Of a stretch of 64,000 nucleotides of DNA, positions 52,175-63,577 are shown piece by piece (position 1 is the stretch's first letter; the number at the start of each line of letters is the position of its first letter). Source of the DNA: Branchinecta lynchi (Eukaryota; Arthropoda; Branchiopoda; Anostraca; Branchinectidae). Under the pieces are notes generated by a model, which saw only the letters and a program-made list of their open reading frames with translations, was not told where the DNA came from and did not search any database. A program made the translations under genes and the position numbers. The stretch covers positions 3,453,572 through 3,517,571 of the forward strand of contig JAKZAP010000004.1 of assembly GCA_023053575.1 (NCBI GenBank). Reading direction: 5' to 3'.

Positions 52175-52812
52175 AGCTGCGTTTTTGCAGTCCTGTGGGC
52201 TGTAGCCCTTGCAGTTGGCCTGTGTGCTAATAAGGCGTTTTTGCACGCGTTTTGCCGTAGACTTTGGCCTGTGCGTTCGAACAGCAAAAACGTCTTATAA
52301 GCTGCTCAAACGGACAGTGGCGGGAATTTTAGACTCTAAAAAAAAACCCAGCTTAACAGCTTACTTTCTGGTTATAAACTAGTGTGCCAACTAACCCAGA
52401 GTGCTCTTCTGGACACACCATAACCTACAGCTACAAAAAGTTCTGGACCACTATACAACAAAAATTCCCCGAATACAGCGAGTTGACAAGCAAACAGCAG
52501 TCATTCACAATACTTACATTTAACTTTCAAAAATTAATTTTTGTATTCCAGAATTTCCAGATACTCAGCATCCTCCATTTTTGAAAGGAACCACAGGCTA
52601 AGGCCAAGGACAACGGCATCAAGAAGGCCTTTGGCCGTAGCCTGTGGATTTCGTTCTTTAGCTGTTGGACTGAGGAGTAAAAACGCCTTATAAGCAGACA
52701 GGCTACAGGGAAAGGTTTGCCAAATGACATAATAAGCACAGCTGCTACTCAATGACATAATAAGCGCAGCTGCTACTCACAGGCGTGCTGTAAAGCATGC
52801 AAAAACGCAGCT
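52175..52812. mobile_element. MITE with AGCTGCGTTTTTGC ends
   Basis: The left AGCTGCGTTTTTGCAG mirrors the right TGCAAAAACGCAGCT. Subterminal GGCTGTAGCCC/GGCCTGTG and AAAACG(C)CTTATAAGC phrases occur in both orientations. An internal tandem duplication (TGACATAATAAGC(A/G)CAGC) lies at 52724-52776. Confidence 0.68.
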
Positions 52813-54125
52813 AAGGATGGAATTTCGTGCCCTTTGTAAAGAGTTGGTCCCCCTTTCGGAAGAGTAAATTTATCACCTCTTTCTCTAAATGGCCCACACG
52901 TTTAGTTTCTATTTCCATTCGACCAATTTGTGTTGTTTATAAATGGCCCCGCTACTTGTCCCTGGTTGTGCTTGAGTGAGTATCTGGCTTAGTTCTCATT
53001 ATTGCCCTCATTCACGTCTCTGGCCTCTTCATTCGTTTGCCTCGTAAATTCCGGAACCAAGGCAATTTCCGTCTTGTCGTGAGATTTGTAAAATGTAGAG
53101 ATCAGCCTAGTTTGGAAGTTGCTCGTTGCAGTCGTGGAATCCTGAAACGTAGTGACGGAATACCTATGACTCGTAAAGTTATTCGTCGTCACTGTAACTG
53201 TCCAAGAGGTTGGGATATTTTGTTCAGTCTAGGTGTGGGGATCCTTTGCCTCTTAACTTCCCGATCCGAGGTAATTTCCTCCGAGGTAATTTCCGCCTTA
53301 TCGCGGCTTGTAAAATGTGAAGATCAGCCTAGTTGGGAAGTTGCTTGTTGCAGTCCTGGAATCCCAAAACGTAGTGACGGTATACCTATGAACTCGTAAA
53401 GCTGTCCGTCCGTCTGTTAGCGCGGTAACTGTCCAAGGGGTTGGGATTTTTTTTTCAAACTTGGTGGGGAAGATTTTGAATTCGGGGGTAGGTTCGGAAA
53501 AAGGCATGCTGAATTGAAATACGAGCACTGTTTTCTCGCCAGATATTTCGAATTCGGGGGTATTTTCGGAAGAAGGCATGCTGAATCGAAATTTGAGCAC
53601 TATTTTCTCGCCAGATATGTAGTTCGGCCCTTGTCCGGCGAAACCGGAATGTGTGAAAAGTACAGGTTTTGTCTGATGTCGGTTACAGTGAGATATATGG
53701 GTAAGAAAACACGGTGGAGCAGAATAGTTTGCTTTCTTTTACTGCTAGATTATAACAATATTTTGCCAGAATCCGGAAAAAAGGTTCCGGTACTGCTCAT
53801 AACTTCTTGGTTAACTGATTTAGAGTAGGCTTTCCATAGTGGGATAAGCTGACAAGTTGATACTCCGAACGGAATCCGGTTAACACCGAAAATTCGGTAG
53901 GCATCGTGTTCTGTCTTTATTGGCTGTTTGAAGTTTCTGTCTATCGGTAAGGTACTGCAACACGAAAATAAGAATTCTTGAGCTATTATATTTTCCAAAC
54001 CGAAATAATTTTTATTTTTCAGTCCATGGTCAAGAGAATTGCATTAAATTTACAGCACAATGCATTTTGTTTTCAATGAATCTGAGATTTTCAGATCTTT
54101 TTATATTTATAATATAAACTACTGT
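52813..54125. repeat. Intron 3 stretch with two local tandem duplications
   Basis: About 53078-53180 and 53303-53402 are copies (TGTAAAATGTAGAGATCAGCC versus TGTGAAGATCAGCC; AAACGTAGTGACGG in both) with an offset of about 223 bp. About 53500-53560 and 53572-53632 repeat AGGCATGCTGAAT...TTTTCTCGCCAGATAT with an offset of about 73 bp. No gene. Confidence 0.6.
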
Positions 54126-54540
54126 TTATTTTTTGTTTTTCTTTGTTTTACGAATACAGTTAATCTGTGATTCCGCTTGTGTTTTAATTAATGTTAACTT
54201 GGTATCCTGCCATAGCCCAGCACACATTTTAGTGCGTTCTTGGCAGGTTGATTATAATAGTTTTTTGTTTTTTTTTTTAAATATAGATCAAGTAACAATT
54301 GAAAACTGGATCTGAAACTGAAACTGCTCTTCGATTTCGTGGATTTTTCCTTTTTCTGCTTTTTTACAGTTCAAATTCTTTTTAGTGCGTTCTTGGCAGG
54401 GTGATTATATTAGTTTTTTTTTTTTTTTTTAAATATAGATAAGTAAAAATTGAAAACTGGATCTGAAACTGAAACAGCTCTTCGATTTCGTGGATTTTTC
54501 CTTTTTCTCCTTTTTTACAGTTCAAATTTTTTTTATTAAT
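54126..54540 (+). mobile_element. Duplicated LINE-like 3' tail
   Basis: Two copies (about 54225-54375 and 54381-54540) share AGTGCGTTCTTGGCAGG, a T run, AAATATAGAT, GAAAACTGGATCTGAAACTG and CTCTTCGATTTCGTGGATTT. The pattern suits a tandemly duplicated non-LTR 3' end like that at 2880-3215. Confidence 0.55.
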
Positions 54541-56499
54541 AAATTACAAACAACCTAAGAGCCAATTTGGCAGAGAGGGCTCGAGGCAAAATGGCGGACA
54601 TTTACATGACTTTGGGCCATAGTTACATCATCACACATAATATAAATGAACCATAATCCATCCAGGTTTCAGAGAAAACCACCTTGGGATTACCGCGACA
54701 AACCACATTTAAAAAAAATATTTTCTATGAGCATTGATACAGTATTTACGTAAAGTTCTAGTTCAATTTCATTGGGTTTAATTTCATGTGGCTTTTGAGA
54801 ATACATTAAATGAAACGTATTAAAGTGGTGACGGATTTGAAGGCCAGAACGCGGTTTCCGCGTTGAAGCGTCATTCGAATGTGAGGACTCAGCCCGGCTC
54901 ATCTTTATCGCCTCGTAGATGCAAATGATGATACTTTTTTTTCCCGGGACACCGGAGCTGAGGCAAAGTTTATGGATCGTTTCAGCTTTGTAGCTAGACT
55001 ATTATTTTCTCCCAATAAGGAAGAGTGCGTTGCCCCTTAAAATAAAATGAAGATCTCCCAAGAGAAAAGTTACCTCACATCTTTGAAATACGACTTGCAG
55101 GACAATAGATGTCCGTCAGGACTTAATTGGATTTTCTGCTGTTTATTTTTTAATACTCGTCTAGCTTCTTTTTATTCTCCCTTACAATGGGGTGAAGGAA
55201 TGCGAGTGGCTACTTCTTCCACCGAACGTTAAAACCTATTATAAAACTTTAAAATTCCCTACTTAACCTCACTTATACTAATTTATATTCCTACTTAAAA
55301 ATACACAATCAAACTTAGTTTCATTTCAATAACAAATTTCTATTAGATATTTTTTTGTTACATCTTCATTACTCCCTTTCCTTTTTTCCCTCCCCTCCTC
55401 TGAGTGACAGAAGTGTGGTACCTACTCTATCCATTTTTACTTTAGAATTCTATCTAGCTCTTTACTATTTTATTCTTAATTTAACCTTTTCCTTGCTATT
55501 TCACCATTTCTTTCTACAAAAAAATGAAATTTGAATGAAAACCAAGGAAAAGCATTAAGAGCCAATACACATTCCATACTTTAAAACCCTTATTATTTTA
55601 TATTTTATTATGGCGGTAAAGTAGACTTTCAATCAGTTTGTAGATTCTTTAAAGCACAAATAACATAAGAAGTCCTTATTTTTTATTAATAAAAACTTTT
55701 TACATTCTTCAAAGCCCAGACTGGACTCGAGCTATTGCATAGTATAATTTCAGCAGAAAAACTTGCTCGTTCATAGCAAGTTTCGGTAAGTCAGAGGCGT
55801 TTTTCCGCGGTACAATTGTGGGCCACATACTTCTGAGTGGTTGCCGCGCATGTACGTGGAAAAACCGTTTTGTCTGTTTTCTGGCGGTAATTCTAAATCC
55901 CCCCCAAAAAAATTTAAAATCCAGATAAAATCTGAACAAATACAAATAGGACTTCAGGATTACATCCTTACCCTTCTTTGCAAAAAGGATCCTCAGTTTT
56001 ATGTCTACATGCAAAGAAGTTAATTTTAGTAGTTAGCTTTCTTTCTTTGGGATCGAAAGGTGGAACTCAACAGTCAAAGAGACTCAAACACAAAGTGTGT
56101 CACCCCTTCCTCGTTTTAGATCGTGCACATGGGTAGGCATTAATTGCAGTGATAAGTCGGCCACTATCAAAATTGTAATTCGCCTTTTCATTTCTCGTTG
56201 TGACGGCAGGCGACTAAAATCCTCCCGAGTCCGGCGAGGGGTCGGCAACTAAGATATTTCAAGTCCACCATTTCCTTCCTCGTTTTAGTATACCCTTTCT
56301 GGTTTTAGTATGCCTTCCTGCTTTTCTCATGCCTTCCTGCTTTTCTCGTGTTCCCTTCCCTTCCTGCTTTTAGTCGATCCCCCTTTCTTTTGCACCTAAA
56401 TTAATTTTCCCGCCAAGTTCGAGCCACAAAATCGAAAATCACCTCTATAGTTGTTTATAAAACGATCCATGAAAATCTTGTTCACAGAAACACATTTAC
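54541..56499. other. Intron 3 stretch, no feature recognised
   Basis: Mostly AT-rich unique sequence with short pyrimidine tracts. At 56276-56370 several CCTTCCTGCTTTT(A/C) phrases form a degenerate tandem. No gene supported. Confidence 0.4.
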
Positions 56500-56768
56500 C
56501 CCAGGTTCACACAGACGTTCACACTGAGGCGATATCGGCCATCGCCCAGATTTTCGTCACCAAAATCGGCAATTTCTGTAAAGTTGAATGGGAAAATTCA
56601 ACTTTAATCGGGCGAATGTACGATTTTATGCAGGCAGCAGCGACATTTCGCGTTAGATTCTGTTGTCGACGAAAATTCAGTGTGAACATCCATCCGATAA
56701 AGATCTTCTGTCGCTGCGATTGACAAATCTCGTTCATCGCCGCGATTTGCTCTGTGTGGAACCTAGCG
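56500..56768. mobile_element. MITE with CCAGGTTCACACAGA ends
   Basis: The left CCAGGTTCACACAGACG mirrors the right CTGTGTGGAACCTAGCG. The interior CGGCCATCGCCCAGATTTTC and the inverted phrase TCATCGCCGCGATTTGC support a foldable element. Non-coding. Confidence 0.62.
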
Positions 56769-57651
56769 TTATGGTCCACACGAACGATCGTGGGAACACT
56801 CTTTCCGAGCCACAACTGAACCACAAACACTTTGGCGGATCAAGGAAACGGTCATTTGATTCATCGTTGCTTTGAGAGAGGATAAACAAAAAGACGCAGA
56901 ATAAGCACAATCAGAGAAGCTAACAAAGCATAGACTAGATATAGTGCTTAACTTGTAGGATTATTTTTTGTTTATAGGAAATGTGTTGTTTGATTACTTT
57001 TCGATTGGGTGTTTGTTGGTGCACACTTTCAAATCTGAATCGTCGAAATTTCTTTTCCAAAGCAGCTGGAACCACCATCCTGAATTTACCGCTTCACCAC
57101 CACCTATCAAAGCTTAGAAGAGGTTGTTGGAGAAAGAATGGGTAGACAAGAACCAAACTTAACCTGGCACAAACTATTCGAGACCAATATATTGGATCTT
57201 TAAAGTTTAACAACAGTCTACCTATGCATTAGTTATTCACTTAAATAGGCCTGAAAATCCGGTTTGGCCGCTATCCTTAGATGACCGATTTTATCGGATG
57301 AACTTTTTGTCTCGGATTTGTGGTACATCTATAGGCCAACTTGAGGTGTTTAGAAAATAAGAAGGTAAGCCATTGCCAAAAAGTAAACAAAAAATGGCAG
57401 ATTCCTTGCATTCCTTATCTTTACATAATTTTCCTACTTTCTTCAACCGTAACTTTTTCGACTTTAGCGTCCTCAACCATGGAATGCAGGCTTTTGTTGA
57501 AATTCAAATTACGTGAATTTTGTGAATTTTTGTTTGTCGTGCAAGCAGCGTTCATTCTGAACATTATTGCTAGAGCCCCGAGCGAAAAAACACAAAATCC
57601 CTTAGAAAAGTCAAAATAAATCAGTGTATTCAAAGATCGAATGTAAAAGTA

Positions 57652-57822
57652 CACTGTAAAAATTTTCTCCGAGTAAGGATTAAATTTAACTGCAGTATTT
57701 GCCACTGGGATTAATTTTATCTCTACTGAGATAAGATTAATCCGAATTAGAGAGAATATTGTCTTTTTAGAGACAAGATTAATCCCAGTAGCAGATACTG
57801 CAAGATTATTTTTTTTACAGTG
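57652..57822. mobile_element. MITE family B, best copy, TA flanks
   Basis: CACTGTAAAAATTTTCTCCG ... TTTTTTACAGTG flanked by TA (57650-57651, 57823-57824). Interior GGATTAATTTTATCTC and GAGATAAGATTAATCC palindromes. It lies 100 bp before the next exon. Confidence 0.78.
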
Positions 57823-57920
57823 TAAGCTGCCTTTTCAGTTAAACTTTAATGGCTCCAAAGATCGAATCAAGGAAGTCAGTTAAGGTTACGTTAAGACTGA
57901 CTTTTTTGTTTTGCTTATAG

Positions 57921-58053
57921 GTGCGTGCAGTATATGGACGATCTTAGCAACTGCGTACTCCAGGGATTCGGCGTTCTGCCTAGCGAACCTCGTAACCTTG
58001 AAGTGTCGAATATCAACCCGAGTTTTGCCATCCTCCATTGGGATGTTCCTAAG
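57921..58053 (+). CDS. Exon of Ig/FN3/DB-module protein: end of DB module, start of next FN3
   Basis: Acceptor TTTGCTTATAG, donor AAG|GTTTGT; phase 2 in, phase 0 out. With AA from the exon ending at 41783 it reads KCVQYMDDLSNCVLQGFGVL, then PSEPRNLEVSNINPSFAILHWDVPK. The first part supplies the last cysteines of the DB module. The second has the FN3 start (PSEPRNLEV...AILHWDVP). The following strands would lie in an exon beyond 58054 and are not found in the window. FN3 domains here are split by an intron, as in the first FN3. Confidence 0.85.
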
Positions 58054-58310
58054 GTTTGTCATTTTTTGTCCTTCCATCTTACATTTGTTCATCATAAATT
58101 TATTTATTCATAAAATCACAACACAGGGGCGGAAGAGGTTTCACGATTTGAGCGTCCCCTCGTAAGTATCATTAGCATCTCTTATTTTGTCAACGAGTTT
58201 AAGTTAGACCAGCTAATAGATGTAAAAAAAAGAACCTGAACTACAGGTTCCGGAATTTAACGATTTACATGGTAATGGCCTTTCTCAATCTCTACAAAAT
58301 GTCAATACTT

Positions 58311-58926
58311 GCATTTTTGCATATACCATGGCATCTGATACCACGGTCTAAAGTAGTTTTTGTAGTTATCGTGGTATCTGATACCACGGTCAAAAGGCGT
58401 TTGTGCAGTTATCGTGGTATCTGACCAGCTATCATCTAATTGCAGATCCAGTTACCGTGGTAACAGATACCATGGTATCAGCAAAAACGCAACTAACGGC
58501 TTGGTGTCAGTGTTTGGTCAAGCCATAGTTGCGTTTTTACTCGTACCATGGTATCTGTTACCACGGCAACTGTATCTGCAGTTAGTCGTTTTTGCAGTTA
58601 TCGTGGTATCTAATACACGGTGCTCTGCAAAAACGACTATTACCGAAGTTACACTTTTCGAAGTCATCCCAAAAGAAAAGATATCCAGTTACATCACTAG
58701 TGCTAAACTTCTTTCTCACCAATCTGACAAAATTTGATGAAAGTGAGAATGACTTTTCAGATACCACGACCAGTTACCACGGTCGGACCGTAGTATCTGA
58801 ATATCTGATACCACGATAACTGGCCAGATACCACGATAACTGCATTAACGCCTTTTGACCGTGGTATCAGATACCACGATAACTGCAAAAACCACTTTAG
58901 ACCATGGTATCTGCAAAAACGCAACT
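58311..58926. mobile_element. Two MITE family A copies, one internally deleted
   Basis: 58311-58495 keeps both ends but lacks the middle. 58527-58926 is full length (AGTTGCGTTTTTACTCGTACC ... GGTATCTGCAAAAACGCAAC). Confidence 0.7.
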
Positions 58927-59336
58927 ATTACTTTTAACTTCATCCGACACTGCTAGATGGCGTGATAAATGGGACCAGCATGGTACATTCAAATAGGGTG
59001 AGAAACGAGTTCGGCATAATTTACGGGAATCCCGAAGAAGACGATTCTGAACAGCCAGTCTTCATTTATTTCCGGAGCACAGCTGAGTGGTTTTGATTTA
59101 TAACAGCCAACAAGAGATAATAAAACCATAGTTAATTTAAAGGACGCCGCCATTTAATGAAAAGTAGAGATAGAGGATAGTGTAGATGACGCTAATACTC
59201 TTGATGACTGTCTCTCCCTGCCGATGCAGAATCTCGCGGTACCTGCGGAAGAAAGGAAGAAATGGTGTCACAGCTGCGCTGACTCAGGATTTGATTCGTT
59301 ACGGACACGTTTACTCCTTCTTCCTGAGAATCACTG

Positions 59337-59960
59337 GCGTGTTTTTGTGTTCCACCCTCTACAAATATAGTTACTATTTCCGTTTCAAGGTCACCAAAAA
59401 TGACTACGCTGACCGTTCCAACCTTCTCGAAATAGTATCTAATAGTAACTATTTGCTAACCACGCTCGGGAGCGTAGTAAGCGTAGTATCTACGGATCTC
59501 TGTAACGTGATTGGTCGGATTCGCCCTTGGCATGATATTATATGATATGATATGATATTTATTACCTTAAAAGCCCAAGGGCCATGGCAATACAAACACA
59601 AGGAAACACGGTAACGAAACATATTCTAACTACCGCTAAAACTACAAAAAATGATCTCTATGAATCATTGACAGCTTGAGGAATCTACTCACTTTCTTTA
59701 TAGTAGCATAACACTCACTCTTAAACATTTGCTCCATACATTCCTGATCGCGCTAATTTTCTCCAAATATTTCACTTCTCAAATCATTCAATTCCCTACA
59801 TTCACACATAAGATGTCGGACACACTCATTCATATCTCCACACATCGGGCAGAAGTAAGGACGAATTATATTCTGCTGGAAAATAGAAAAATCGTTCCAG
59901 CCTTGACGGCAAAAAGCCAGAATTCGTCACGTCATGCGTAGTAACTACGGTAAGTAGGAT
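59337..59960. mobile_element. MITE family E interrupted by a minus-strand LINE
   Basis: The MITE's left part (GTGTTCCACCCTCTACAAATA, about 59347-59530) and right part (GGCAAAAAGCCAGAATTCGTC ... AGTAGGATGGAACACGC, about 59875-59960) match 47972-48252. Between them, a minus-strand LINE encodes RPYFCPMCGDMNECVRHLMC, then ECRELNDLRSE, with tail GGGCCATGGCAATACAAAC and (ATGAT)n at 59535-59560. Confidence 0.68.
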
Positions 59961-60156
59961 GGAACACGCTCAAAGAGTATTAGTTAGGTCGGTCGAAGTA
60001 TTATCAGGAAAAGAATAGGTTTTAAGACCGTTGGCGTCACCGAGGGTAAGTGAATGCGTAGTCAACGGACCAGTTCGGGAAAAAAGGACCCGTAAATACA
60101 ATGCAAATGCAGGCTACTGGCGTAACTGCATCTATTAATTCTTCAGCCCGGAAACC

Positions 60157-60159
<3 letters not shown>

Positions 60160-60193
<34 letters not shown>

Positions 60194-60560
60194 TATAAAC
60201 CCACTCTACAACAAAAAATCGGAAAACGAAAGGAAAAAGAAAATAAAGATAACATATAAACGAACTAAAAGTAGCAAGCATCTTGACTTCGATGTATGCG
60301 ACCGTCTACACGCTCGCCGCTCAATTTCGTATGTTACATTCTAACTCGCTACCGATACCTTATTGATTTTCACACTTGCCGCATTTCGCCACTTTCCATG
60401 CTTATCATGCTCCCGACAAGTATCCGTAAAGCAGGCTATCTGAATTCTGCCTTGTTCTTGGTAGAAGTCAATCTGCCTGGAAAAAGGCTTACAATAGCCA
60501 ACTCCGTGTATTATTTGTTGAAAGCAAAGCCCAGTTACACAGTATTGAACTAGTTTTAAA
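60160..60560. repeat. Poly-T run and family H fragment
   Basis: A 31-T run at 60160-60190 is followed by about 60270-60560 with GAAAAAGGCTTACAATAGCC and TATTATTTGTTGAAAGCAAAG, paralleling 9085-9425. Confidence 0.5.
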
Positions 60561-60744
60561 TATTTGAACATCGTTTCAACCATCCCTTCAAGCTGGAATG
60601 ACACTGTTAGCTGTTAGCAACTACTTATGGGATGTGAGGGTTGAAAATGGGAGGGCACAGCGAATTGATACAAAGGAGATGGTAACGGCGATTAACCAGG
60701 TGACGCTCGTAACCCGAATTAGGCTCCGCCTCACGAGGGGCGTG

Positions 60745-62012
60745 GTTTTTGGGATCCCAAAACGTAAGTGGAGGGATACCTATGACATCGCAAAGTTGTC
60801 TGTCTGTCCGTCCGTCCGCCTGTCCGTCCGTCTGTCAGCACGATAACTCTCGAAGAGAATGAGATATTTTGATGAAACTTGGTGTGAAGATTCTTTGGGT
60901 CAAGTGTAAGGTCAGGTTCGTAGATGGGCTCTGGCCCTACATTTAGGGGTGGGGGGTCGAATTAAGGGACAAACAAAATATTTTTAAACAGCTAATGTGA
61001 TAGTCGATTATTTTGTAAGAAGACAGGCTGAACGCAAATATGCAAGAAAATTCCTCGTCCGGCAAGTAGTTCGCCCGGAATCCGGCAAAAACCGGAAAAT
61101 TGGTTAAAAGTCATTTGAAGTTGATTACGCTGACCACGCTGTGCTGACCACGATGTTTAAAATCACTTCCTCGCCTAACAAGTAGTTCGTCCGGAATCCC
61201 GGCAAAAACCGGAAAGCTGGTTAAAAGTAAAAGTTTTATTTGAAGTTTAATGTTTGATTTAGAGGTAAGTAAGACGTGCTAAACACGATGATTAAAACCA
61301 TTTTCTCGCTCGGACAAGTCGTTCGTCCGGAATCCAGCAAAAACCGGAAAGTTGGTTAAAATTAAAACTTTTATTTGAAGTTGATTAGATGACAGATTTA
61401 GGAATAAGAAGGCATGCTGAACACTTATGAAAAGTATTTTCAACCGAGAGAAATAGTTCGCCCGGAATCCGGCCAAAACCAGAAAATTCGTTAAAAGCAA
61501 AAGTTTTATTTGAAGTTGATTAGATGACAGATTAGGGCTAAGGAGACGCTGAGTCTGTATATGACAATCATTTTTCACCCGGACATATAATTCGTCCGGA
61601 ATCCGGTTGAAACCGGAAGTTTATTTGTAATCTAAAGTTTTATATGATGTTGATTAGATGTCCTTTATAGGGATAAGGAGATACGTGGAATTCGTTTCTG
61701 AGTTTACTTTTTTTGCTGGACAAGCAGTTCGCTCGGAATTCGGCCGACACCGGAAATTTGGCAGAAGTAAAGCAGGAAGTTTGTCTGTATCGTCAAAATA
61801 TATATGGCTGATAGAGTTATATCTGAACTTGGTCTTCTCAGATGATTAGCCTGGCGAAGACTGGATCTGGCGAAGACAAGACCCAGTTGTCTGGATCTGG
61901 CGAAGACAAGACCCAGTTGTCTGGATCTGGCGAAGACAAGACCCAGTTGTCTGGATCTGGCGAAGACAAGACCCAGTTGTCTGGATCTAATACTAGATTT
62001 TTGGGATCCCAT
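60745..62012. mobile_element. GGGATCCC-ended element (family T), long copy with internal tandem repeats
   Basis: It starts TTTTTGGGATCCCAAAACG and ends TTTTTGGGATCCCATCGAAACC. Next to the left end are GTCCGTCC runs and ATATTTTGATGAAACTTGG. Six diverged repeats (TTCG(C/T)CCGGAATCCGG...ACCGGAAA) start near 61069, 61187, 61321, 61446, 61590 and 61726. Four identical 30-bp units follow (61861-61980). No long reliable ORF. Confidence 0.62.
61861..61980. repeat. Perfect 4 x 30-bp tandem repeat
   Basis: Unit CTGGATCTGGCGAAGACAAG plus ACCCAGTTGT, four identical copies in a row with partial units on both sides. The 30-bp length keeps frames open on both strands, so reading frames here are not evidence of a gene. 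Confidence 0.95.
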
Positions 62013-63255
62013 CGAAACCTTAGGTGTTGTTATATTTACTAGTTTTGACATTAGAAGAAAGGAAAGTTGGAATACCCACGAGACGCTTAGAGACGTTACC
62101 ACTTCAGTGAAACATCACAAACACAGGCGTTCTTTCGCGGAACCATGGGGGGGGGGTCATTTTGGCCCCCCTTTCAAGGGCAAAATTGGAATCGGCCAGA
62201 CCAGGGATCTAGAAGCAACGAAGAGCAAGTTAAAATTTACACGGAGAGCTATATAGTGTCTTATATTTAGAATAATAATAACAGTAATAAGTGTATTTAA
62301 AAGCCCAGGGGCCATATACATAACAAAACAATAAGACACATTACAAAGGAGAACAACAACAAAACTTTCTTACGGCTTAGTCGCTCTTAGCTTTAGCGCT
62401 CCGTCGATATATTCGCGCTCCTTTGTCATAACCCTTTTGCGAAGTGCTATTCAGGATATTCGGAATAAGCAAAAGAATCCCCTTAAGTCCGAGAGCTCCT
62501 GGCATATGTGTAGGCTAAATATGATAGTTATGATATAATGTGTAAAATAGGCCATTAGCCTCTATAGTGTTCGTCTAAAACACTTTTCATTATGCATTTT
62601 GGAGTTCCCAAGTTTAAGTTACAAAATTAGTGTTGGAACACTAATTGTGTTTCGGATTCGTTCCCCTTCAAAGGTCCTTGGTCTGTCTTCCTTGCCGATT
62701 TTGTGAGTTTATAGTTGATAAATGACCCCCCTGTTTACAAACAGCTAGACTAATTACTTCTTCGTGTCCTAAGCTTTTGGAACTTGACTCTGCTATGGAG
62801 AAAACATTTTCCGGGTTGGAATTCTTCGTTCGTTTCTATTCCCGTCTTATTTGCTTGTGTGTCTGATTTACTCTTTTGGAGTTTCCAAGTTTAAGTTACA
62901 AAATTAGTGTTGGAACGTGAGACTGAGAGCCGTGCAACGTCGAGCTGAGTGTTAGTGCGTCTCATGAAACTTGGATTCGCCGAGGAATAGAGAGTGATTG
63001 GGTGGTTTGTTTTCGATTGTATTCCCGTCTTGTCTCTTTTGTTCCAATGGGGAAGGGATCTGATTTACTTGCCTACTTTGAAGTTCCCAAGTAAAGTTTC
63101 AAAATTAGTGTTGGAACGTGAGAGTTCAGTGGGTGACTTTAGTGTCGTAACTTAGTTAGTTTATTCTTAGAAGTTTCTGTTACAGCGTGTTGCCGAATTA
63201 GGCCTTTACGTCAAACGTAATTTCACTGCAATACGCGTATGAAATAAATCAAAAC
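62013..63255. other. Right intron stretch with LINE tail and diverged tandem repeats
   Basis: 62265-62340 is a LINE 3' tail ((AAT)n, AAAAGCCCAGGGGCCATATA) like 39119-39214. Three copies of TTCCAAGTTTAAGTTACAAA/ATTAGTGTTGGAAC occur near 62599, 62881 and 63084. No gene. Confidence 0.45.
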
Positions 63256-63577
63256 ACAGTTAAAGGACCCCTCGCACTATTTACTCTTCACCCCTCGGTT
63301 TTGGCTGTTTTAAGCCTTTTCCAAGACCCGTTGACTTGTAGCGAAAACAGGGAAACAATTTACATATAACCGGGAAACAATTTACATATAACCGGGTTTT
63401 TGTATGGAAAAACTTCTCTACACGGCAAGTGTGAAAATCAGCGTGGTGTTTTTAGAGGGCTAGAATATAACGTACGAAATTGGGGTCTCCGGGTTCAAAA
63501 ATATAGTGAGTGATTATGGAAGTAGGTTGCGTTAGTATTATAGGTAAGACAGGTGCTTTAAAAGGGTCAAAAATCAA
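63256..63577. mobile_element. Repeat family H copy, opposite orientation to 9085-9425
   Basis: CAGTTAAAGGACCCCTCGCAC at the left and AAGACAGGTGCTTTAAAAGG at the right; GTCTCCGGGTTC and GGAAGTAGGTTGCGTTA inside. Confidence 0.58.

Noticed and set aside
61842..62042. Frame with SGSGEDKTQL repeats, and the matching minus-strand frame
   Set aside because: By-product of the perfect 30-bp repeat; both strands stay open.
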